Source: Rhodospirillales bacterium
GTDB lineage: Bacteria; Pseudomonadota; Alphaproteobacteria; Rhodospirillales; Casp-alpha2
NCBI GenBank assembly: GCA_018664265.1
Contig: JABJOR010000381.1
Location: 1 to 10,370, forward strand
Direction of reading: 5' to 3'
DNA length: 10,370 nucleotides
Below, piece after piece: positions 5,991 through 10,370 of this stretch. The position numbers and the translations under genes were made by a program. The number at the start of each line of letters is the position of its first letter. Within the stretch, counting starts at the first letter, position 1. Under the pieces are notes generated by a model, which was not told the origin of the DNA, searched no databases, and saw only the letters and a program-made list of their open reading frames with translations.

Positions 5991-6043
5991 TATAATCCTA
6001 ATATATTGCATATTTTCCTACTGACTTTTGTCGGCATATATAA
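5991..6043 (+). promoter_or_regulatory. Candidate -10 elements for the S24 regulator gene
   Basis: Two plus-strand candidates exist: a perfect TATAAT at 5991-5996 with a poor -35, and TATAAG at 6038-6043, whose use would give an almost leaderless mRNA since the ATG is at 6056. The regulator has no clear Shine-Dalgarno sequence, which makes the second option plausible. Neither is certain. Confidence 0.3.
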
Positions 6044-6046
6044 GAC

Positions 6047-6068
6047 AATGTTCCCATGTTAAAACATT
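6047..6068. promoter_or_regulatory. Possible operator overlapping the S24 regulator start codon
   Basis: AATGTT (6047-6052) and AACATT (6063-6068) form a 6-bp inverted repeat with a 10-nt spacer; ATGTT recurs at 6056-6060. The position over the start codon would suit autoregulation by the encoded protein. The alphaproteobacterial LexA box GTTC-N7-GTTC is not present here. Confidence 0.3.
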
Positions 6069-6688
6069 CCGATATCTGGGCAGCGATTGATCGGCTGGCA
6101 CAAGAGCACGGTCTTTCTGCATCCGGCCTCTCGCGTAAGGCAGGGCTGGACCCAACGACGTTTAATAAAAGCAAACGCAGCACCGGTGACGGTAAATTGC
6201 GTTGGCCGAGCACGGAAAGCATTTCAAAGATCCTGAACACCACGGGCTCAACGCTGGGTGAGTTCATCACCTATATCGGGGATGCCAAATCAGGCGGCAT
6301 ATACAAAAACATTCCATTGATCGGCCTTGCACAGGCTGGCTCTGACGGATTTTTTGATGACGCTGGCTACCCTGTTGGTGGTTCCTGGGACGAAATTCCA
6401 TTCCCTGAAATCGGGGATAATCATGCCTACGCCCTGGAAATCAGTGGCGACAGCATGGAACCTGTATTTCGCGATGGTGATACGGTTATTGTTTCACCGG
6501 AATCCGGCATCCGTCGGGGTGATCGCGTTGTAGTCAGAACGAATGCTGGTGAAATTCTCGCCAAGCAGCTCCGTCGCAAGACTTCGCATAAGATAGAATT
6601 GCAGTCTTTAAACAATCAGCATGAAGACCGCACTCTGGAAATGCTGGACGTAGACTGGATTGCCAGAATTGTCTGGGCAAGCCAGTAA
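6056..6688 (+). CDS. LexA/CI-like S24 family transcriptional regulator
   Basis: This 210-aa protein has an N-terminal helix-turn-helix (about residues 12-40, G-L-S-A-S-G-L-S-R-K-A-G-L-D-P-T-T-F) and a C-terminal S24 peptidase domain (from about 85). The domain is intact: I-P-L-I-G-L-A-Q-A-G with A94-G95 as the likely self-cleavage site, the nucleophile Ser133 in S-G-D-S-M-E-P, and the general base Lys170 in G-E-I-L-A-K. Such proteins repress until RecA filaments trigger self-cleavage. Although COG-type annotation would call it a phage repressor, the sequence, including A-G-L-D-P-T-T-F-N-K-S-K-R, R-W-P-S-T-E-S-I and the ending W-I-A-R-I-V-W-A-S-Q, resembles a regulator widely found on alphaproteobacterial chromosomes, so it may be a host gene. 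It is divergent from the phage-like unit and 54 bp before the aminotransferase, without an obvious terminator between. Confidence 0.88.
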   Translation: MLKHSDIWAAIDRLAQEHGLSASGLSRKAGLDPTTFNKSKRSTGDGKLRWPSTESISKILNTTGSTLGEFITYIGDAKSGGIYKNIPLIGLAQAGSDGFFDDAGYPVGGSWDEIPFPEIGDNHAYALEISGDSMEPVFRDGDTVIVSPESGIRRGDRVVVRTNAGEILAKQLRRKTSHKIELQSLNNQHEDRTLEMLDVDWIARIVWASQ

Positions 6689-6742
6689 AAATCTTACAGT
6701 TTAGAGCTTTATTACTCCCGATCGAACAGGAGGGGCAGTTAC

Positions 6743-7603
6743 ATGGGTAAAACCGGGGAACCAGGTTACACAATCAGCTACATCGATGGTGAATGGAAGA
6801 AGGGCAATGCCCCGGCACTCGGGCCAATGGATGATGGCGTCTGGCTGGGCGCGTCTGTCTTTGATGGCGCACGTTTCTTTGATGGCGTAGCACCTGATCT
6901 GGATCGGCACTGTGCACGATCCCTACGTTCGGCAGGCATTCTTGGCATGGAACCGAACATAACAGCCGAAAAGGTTGAGGCCATTGCCCGCGAGGGTATT
7001 GCAAAATTCGACCCTTCCATGGCGCTTTATATATGTCCACTGTTTTATATGCGCGAGCATTTCTTTGGCGAAACCAACGATGTTACCCGTTTCATCATGA
7101 GCATCAGCATCGCCCCCATGCCGGAGCCTAAAGGCTTTTCAGCCTGCCTGACCCGTTACCGCAGACCATCGCGTGATACAGCCCCGACCGATGCCAAAAC
7201 CGCAGCACTTTATCCAAATGTATCGCGCAGCGTTCGTGCCGCTGGCAAACGTGGGTTCGATTCCGCTGTCATGCTGGACCCCAATGGCAATGTGGCTGAA
7301 TTTTCATTTACCAATCTGTTCATGGCCAAAGATGGTGTGGTTCACACACCGGCAGTCAACGGGACTTTCCTGAACGGCATTACCCGTCAGCGGGTCAGCA
7401 AGCTGTTACGTGATGACGGGATGGAGGTTCAGGAACGCGCAATAGATTTCGATGAGCTCCTGGAAGCCGACGAAGTTTTCAGCACAGCCAACTATTCAAA
7501 GGTTCTGCCATGCATCAAGATCGAAGATCGCGAGTTTGACGAAGGCCCGATTTATACCAAGGCCCGTAAGCTCTACTTCAACTGGGCAAAAACGACAAGT
7601 TGA
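6743..7603 (+). CDS. ilvE: Class IV PLP aminotransferase, branched-chain amino acid type
   Basis: This 286-aa cytoplasmic enzyme transfers the amino group between branched-chain amino acids and 2-oxoglutarate, the last step of valine, leucine and isoleucine synthesis. Fold-type IV marks: D-G-x-R-F-F-D-G near 41-48; the Schiff-base lysine K152 in D-A-K-T-A-A-L-Y-P-N; E186 in N-V-A-E-F-S-F-T-N-L-F, which contacts the pyridine nitrogen; the phosphate-binding N-G-I-T-R (211-215); and S-T-A-N-Y-S-K-V (247-254). The S-T-x-N-Y-S-K-V segment differs from E. coli IlvE (S-G-T-A-A-E-I) and marks an alphaproteobacterial subgroup annotated variously as branched-chain or D-amino acid aminotransferase, so the substrate is not certain. 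AGGAGG lies 9 nt before the ATG. The gene converges on lysK with 6 bp between stop codons. Confidence 0.85.
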   Translation: MGKTGEPGYTISYIDGEWKKGNAPALGPMDDGVWLGASVFDGARFFDGVAPDLDRHCARSLRSAGILGMEPNITAEKVEAIAREGIAKFDPSMALYICPLFYMREHFFGETNDVTRFIMSISIAPMPEPKGFSACLTRYRRPSRDTAPTDAKTAALYPNVSRSVRAAGKRGFDSAVMLDPNGNVAEFSFTNLFMAKDGVVHTPAVNGTFLNGITRQRVSKLLRDDGMEVQERAIDFDELLEADEVFSTANYSKVLPCIKIEDREFDEGPIYTKARKLYFNWAKTTS

Positions 7604-7609
7604 AGCAGG

Positions 7610-9196
7610 TTAGCTCGCCAGATCTTCCCCGGCGAGCGCCCGCTCAATCAGAGTAATTGATTCCGGAATTCCGTAGAGTGCGATGAACGATCCCATGCGT
7701 GGCCCTTCGGACTGCCCAAGCAGAATTTCATAAAGCGCCTTGAACCATGCCCGCAGCTCCGGAAATGTTTCACGCTTGCCGATTTCATAAACCACAGATT
7801 GAATATCGCTGGGTTCCGTATCAGTCGGAAGCTCTTTCAACTGAACTAACAGATCAGCCATAGCCTCGGCCTCACCTTCTGTGGGCTTGCGGTACTGTTT
7901 ATTGGGACGAATAAAGTCCTGATAGTAGTTGATGGCGTATTCGACCAGTTTATCAAGGATTGGCGCGTTTTCCGGTGTTGCGTCCGGGCGGTAACGGGAA
8001 ATGAAGTGCCACAAAACAGCCTTGTCTTCAGTATGGCAAACGCTCGCCAGATTGAGCAAAATGTTATAGCTCAGATGAGCCGATTCATGGGGGGGCTTGC
8101 CGCCATGAATATGCCACGCCGGGTTTTCAACCTGCTTGGCAAGGTCTTGGCCCGGGAATTTTTCAACGTGGGTCAGGTATTCGTCCACATTCTTGGGGAT
8201 CACATCAAAGAACAACCGCTTGGCGGTTTTCGGCTTTCCATACATGAATTGTGACAGGCTTTCTTGTGGAGCGTACCGCAGCCATTCTTCAACGGCCAAA
8301 CCATTACCGCGAGATTTTGAAATCTTCTCCCCATTGTCATCAAGGAATAACTCGTATGAAAAGCCAACCCGGTCCGGGCTGCCCAGAGCTTGACGAATAC
8401 GGCCTGACAGTTTCACAGAATCAATCAAATCCTTGCCCGACATTTCATAATCAACGTCCAGAGCATGCCAGCGCATGGCCCAATCCGGTTTCCACTGCAA
8501 CTTGCAATGCCCACCTGTGACAAGGGTTTCGACCTTTTTGCCATCTTCGCGCTCGTACACAATGGTTCCCGCATCCACATTGGTTTCCACAACAGGAACC
8601 TGCAACACATGGCGGGTTTCCGGGCAAATAGGCAGGAACGGGCTATAGGTCTGGCTACGCTCTTCACGAAGTGATGGCAGCATAATGCCCATCACCTTTT
8701 CATAGTTTGCCAACAATGCCATCAAGGCTTCATCGAACACGCCCGTGGTGTACATTTCGGTTGAGCTTTTGAAATCATACTCAAATCCAAATGAATCGAG
8801 GAAGGCTTTCAGGCGATCATTGTTATGGTAGCCAAAGCTTTCGTGAGTTCCGAACGGGTCGGGCACTTCGCTCAAGGGCTTGTTGAGATGCTTTTCCAAC
8901 ATGTCTTTGTTAGGCACATTATCAGGAACCTTGCGCAGGCCGTCCATATCATCGGAAAAAGCAAATAGCTTTGTCGGGATATCGCTTAGCTGCTGAAAGG
9001 CATGGCGAACCATGGATGTGCGGGCGACTTCAGCAAAAGTGCCAATATGTGGCAAACCAGACGGACCATACCCGGTTTCAAACAACACGTAGCCTTTTTC
9101 CGGTGTTTTATTACCGATGCGCTTCAACACAGAACGGGCCTCGGCAAAGGGCCAGGCATTAGAGTTCTCGGAAATGCTTCTCAGGTCGTCGGTCAT
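7610..9196 (-). CDS. lysK: Class I lysyl-tRNA synthetase
   Basis: This 528-aa cytoplasmic enzyme charges tRNA-Lys with lysine. Class I LysRS, unrelated to E. coli LysS, is typical of Alphaproteobacteria and archaea, and the sequence shows it: the HIGH-type motif [10 protein letters not shown] near residues 44-53 and the K-I-S-K-S-R-G-N-G motif near 291-299. Between them are the conserved [13 protein letters not shown]... H-E-S-F and G-G-H-C-K-L-Q-W segments; the C-terminal half is the helical anticodon-binding region. The ATG at 9196 (MTDDLRS) is preferred since GGTGG lies 5 nt upstream; a GTG at 9205 would add three residues and cannot be excluded. It lies 89 bp downstream of ubiD on the same strand, with no clear terminator between. 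Confidence 0.95.
   Translation of the reverse strand: MTDDLRSISENSNAWPFAEARSVLKRIGNKTPEKGYVLFETGYGPSGLPHIGTFAEVARTSMVRHAFQQLSDIPTKLFAFSDDMDGLRKVPDNVPNKDMLEKHLNKPLSEVPDPFGTHESFGYHNNDRLKAFLDSFGFEYDFKSSTEMYTTGVFDEALMALLANYEKVMGIMLPSLREERSQTYSPFLPICPETRHVLQVPVVETNVDAGTIVYEREDGKKVETLVTGGHCKLQWKPDWAMRWHALDVDYEMSGKDLIDSVKLSGRIRQALGSPDRVGFSYELFLDDNGEKISKSRGNGLAVEEWLRYAPQESLSQFMYGKPKTAKRLFFDVIPKNVDEYLTHVEKFPGQDLAKQVENPAWHIHGGKPPHESAHLSYNILLNLASVCHTEDKAVLWHFISRYRPDATPENAPILDKLVEYAINYYQDFIRPNKQYRKPTEGEAEAMADLLVQLKELPTDTEPSDIQSVVYEIGKRETFPELRAWFKALYEILLGQSEGPRMGSFIALYGIPESITLIERALAGEDLAS
7613..7637. other. Inverted repeat at the ilvE/lysK convergence
   Basis: GCTCGCC (7613-7619) and GGCGAGC (7631-7637) form a perfect 7-bp stem with an 11-nt loop inside the last codons of lysK and 10 bp beyond the ilvE stop. 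No T-run follows on either strand, so it is at best a weak bidirectional transcription stop. Confidence 0.25.
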
Positions 9197-9285
9197 GGTA
9201 TCCACCGGTCTTTCGGGTCTGAAACAGGAAAATTATCAAGATTGAGGGAAACTACTTTGCAAGCAACCCGAGGTCAATCAGATAG

Positions 9286-10370
9286 CTATTTCCAGATAGG
9301 TTTACCAGAACCGGGGATGCCGTAGGCTTCCCACTTGCGGGTGACTTCTTCGATGATGTTATCATCCATGCGGATTTTGGTTCCCCACTCCCGTTTGGTT
9401 TCCGGCTCCATCTTGGATGTGGCGTCAATACCCATCTTTGAGCCCAGGCCGGATTCTGGGGAGGCGAAATCCAGATAATCGATCGGTGTGTTTTCGATCA
9501 TGGTTACATCGCGCGCCGGGTCAACATTGGTGGAAATCGCCCACATCACGTCTTTCCAATCACGCGCATCAATATCTTCATCCACCACTATCACAAACTT
9601 GGTGTACATGAATTGTCGCAGATAAGACCAAACACCGAGCATTATCCGCTTGGCATGTCCCGGATAGGCTTTCTTCATGGAAACCACGGCAACCCGGTAC
9701 GAGCAAGCCTCCGGCGGAAGCCAGAAATCAACCACTTCCGGGAATTGCTGGGTAAACAAAGGAACAAATACGTCGTTCAAGGCCTCACCCAGAATTGCAG
9801 GCTCATCCGGCGGGCGTCCTGTGTAGGTCGAAAGGTAAATAGGATCACGACGCATGGTAATGGCGGTGACCGTAAAGACCGGGAATTCTTCTACCGAATT
9901 ATAATATCCGGTGTGATCGCCGTAGGGGCCTTCCCCCTCGTAATCATCAAGGGAAACGAAACCTTCAATGATAATTTCGGCTTTTGCTGGCACTTTCAGT
10001 GGAACGGTTTTGCAATCGACCAGCTCGACTTTTTCACCGCGCAGCAATCCGGCAAACTGATATTCTGATAAGGTATCCGGCACAGGTGTAACAGCAGCTA
10101 GAATGACGCCGGGATCGGCCCCGATGACAACAGCAGCCGGGATCGCGTCAGAGCGCTGATCCTTCCATCGGGCATGGTGTTGTGCCCCGCCCCGATGTTT
10201 CAACCAGCGCATGAGCGTGGTATTTTTCCCCGTTACCTGCATCCGGTAAATACCGAGGTTGTAATCATCGCGCTTATCACCGGATTTTTCATCCGCCTGC
10301 GGGCCTTTTGTCACCACCAGAGGCCAGGTGATCAGCGGTCCAGGCTCGCCCGGCCAGCATGATTGTATGG
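9286..10370 (-). CDS. ubiD: UbiD, 3-polyprenyl-4-hydroxybenzoate decarboxylase (partial, 5' end beyond right edge)
   Basis: The visible part is the C-terminal 361 codons; the frame is open to the right edge, reading [20 protein letters not shown] before the in-frame GTG at 10317, so that GTG is not the true start. UbiD uses prenylated FMN, made by UbiX, to decarboxylate polyprenyl-hydroxybenzoate in ubiquinone synthesis. Family marks: [18 protein letters not shown], a [12 protein letters not shown] motif carrying conserved acidic and cofactor-contacting residues, P-P-E-A-C-S-Y-R, and near the end M-G-I-D-A-T-S-K. Full UbiD proteins are about 490-510 aa, so roughly 140 residues are missing off-window. 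Ubiquinone synthesis fits an aerobic respiring host. Reads toward lysK. Confidence 0.95.
   Translation of the reverse strand, partial: IQSCWPGEPGPLITWPLVVTKGPQADEKSGDKRDDYNLGIYRMQVTGKNTTLMRWLKHRGGAQHHARWKDQRSDAIPAAVVIGADPGVILAAVTPVPDTLSEYQFAGLLRGEKVELVDCKTVPLKVPAKAEIIIEGFVSLDDYEGEGPYGDHTGYYNSVEEFPVFTVTAITMRRDPIYLSTYTGRPPDEPAILGEALNDVFVPLFTQQFPEVVDFWLPPEACSYRVAVVSMKKAYPGHAKRIMLGVWSYLRQFMYTKFVIVVDEDIDARDWKDVMWAISTNVDPARDVTMIENTPIDYLDFASPESGLGSKMGIDATSKMEPETKREWGTKIRMDDNIIEEVTRKWEAYGIPGSGKPIWK

Larger units (their letters stand above)
5930..6055. other. AT-rich divergent intergenic region
   Basis: This 126-bp gap between the leftward unit and the S24 regulator is strikingly AT-rich compared with both sides. 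CTATATATTAG (5960-5970) and CTAATATATTG (5998-6008) form an inverted repeat matching at 10 of 11 positions. They bracket the leftward promoter and could be operator half-regions. A CATATG palindrome sits at 5945-5950. No attachment-site repeat could be recognised within the window. Confidence 0.5.

Noticed and set aside
5930..6055. Prophage attachment site in the AT-rich gap
   Set aside because: No tRNA or second copy of a core sequence is visible in the window, so nothing supports an att call.
5998..6270. A 90-codon minus-strand frame overlapping the S24 regulator
   Set aside because: The regulator on the plus strand has all its domain residues; this frame has no motif or ribosome site.
6056..6688. 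Calling the S24 protein the prophage's own CI repressor
   Set aside because: The sequence, especially its N-terminal motif and C-terminal end, resembles the chromosomal alphaproteobacterial type; ownership by the phage is not shown, so only a LexA/CI-like label is given.
7604..7640. A true intrinsic terminator between ilvE and lysK
   Set aside because: The inverted repeat lacks a T-run on both strands and lies within lysK coding sequence.
9613..10068. A 151-codon open frame on the plus strand inside ubiD
   Set aside because: The opposite strand carries strongly conserved UbiD motifs; this is a shadow frame.

Overview
The window looks like part of an alphaproteobacterial chromosome of moderate GC content. 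The class I lysyl-tRNA synthetase, the LexA-like S24 regulator with its highly characteristic C-terminus, a class IV aminotransferase and UbiD all fit that class. Genus cannot be read from the sequence. A T7/BPP-1-like podoviral head module borders ordinary host genes.

Left part (1 to about 5930, all on the minus strand, so read right to left): a small conserved unknown protein; a protein that resembles a permuted papain-fold (NlpC/P60/LRAT-like) enzyme; a strong intrinsic terminator; a short proline-rich basic protein; the portal (head-to-tail connector); a Bbp19-like protein; the scaffold; a small protein with a peptidoglycan-binding-like domain; the major capsid protein; a small head protein; a second strong terminator; and the 5' part of a tail tubular protein A-like (gp11-like) connector that runs off the left edge. 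Portal, scaffold and capsid occur in assembly order, and the terminator sits between the head genes and the gp11-like gene, as T-phi does in T7. No integrase, replication gene, phage RNA polymerase or large terminase is visible, so whether this is an intact prophage, a remnant or a domesticated gene transfer agent-like element cannot be settled here.

Middle (5930-6055): a very AT-rich divergent intergenic region. It holds a good sigma70-type promoter firing left into the phage-like genes and candidate operator sequences. To its right, on the plus strand, is a LexA/CI-like S24 regulator with an intact Ser/Lys dyad and Ala-Gly cleavage site. Its sequence resembles a regulator common on alphaproteobacterial chromosomes rather than a typical prophage CI, so it may be a host gene that controls, or merely borders, the phage module.

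Right part (6743-10370): a class IV (branched-chain type) aminotransferase on plus, convergent with class I lysyl-tRNA synthetase (minus), then ubiD (minus, 5' end beyond the right edge). These are core metabolic and translation genes and mark the host side.

No stretch longer than about 135 bases lacks a gene. I saw no tRNA, rRNA, insertion sequence, CRISPR array or recognisable attachment site.
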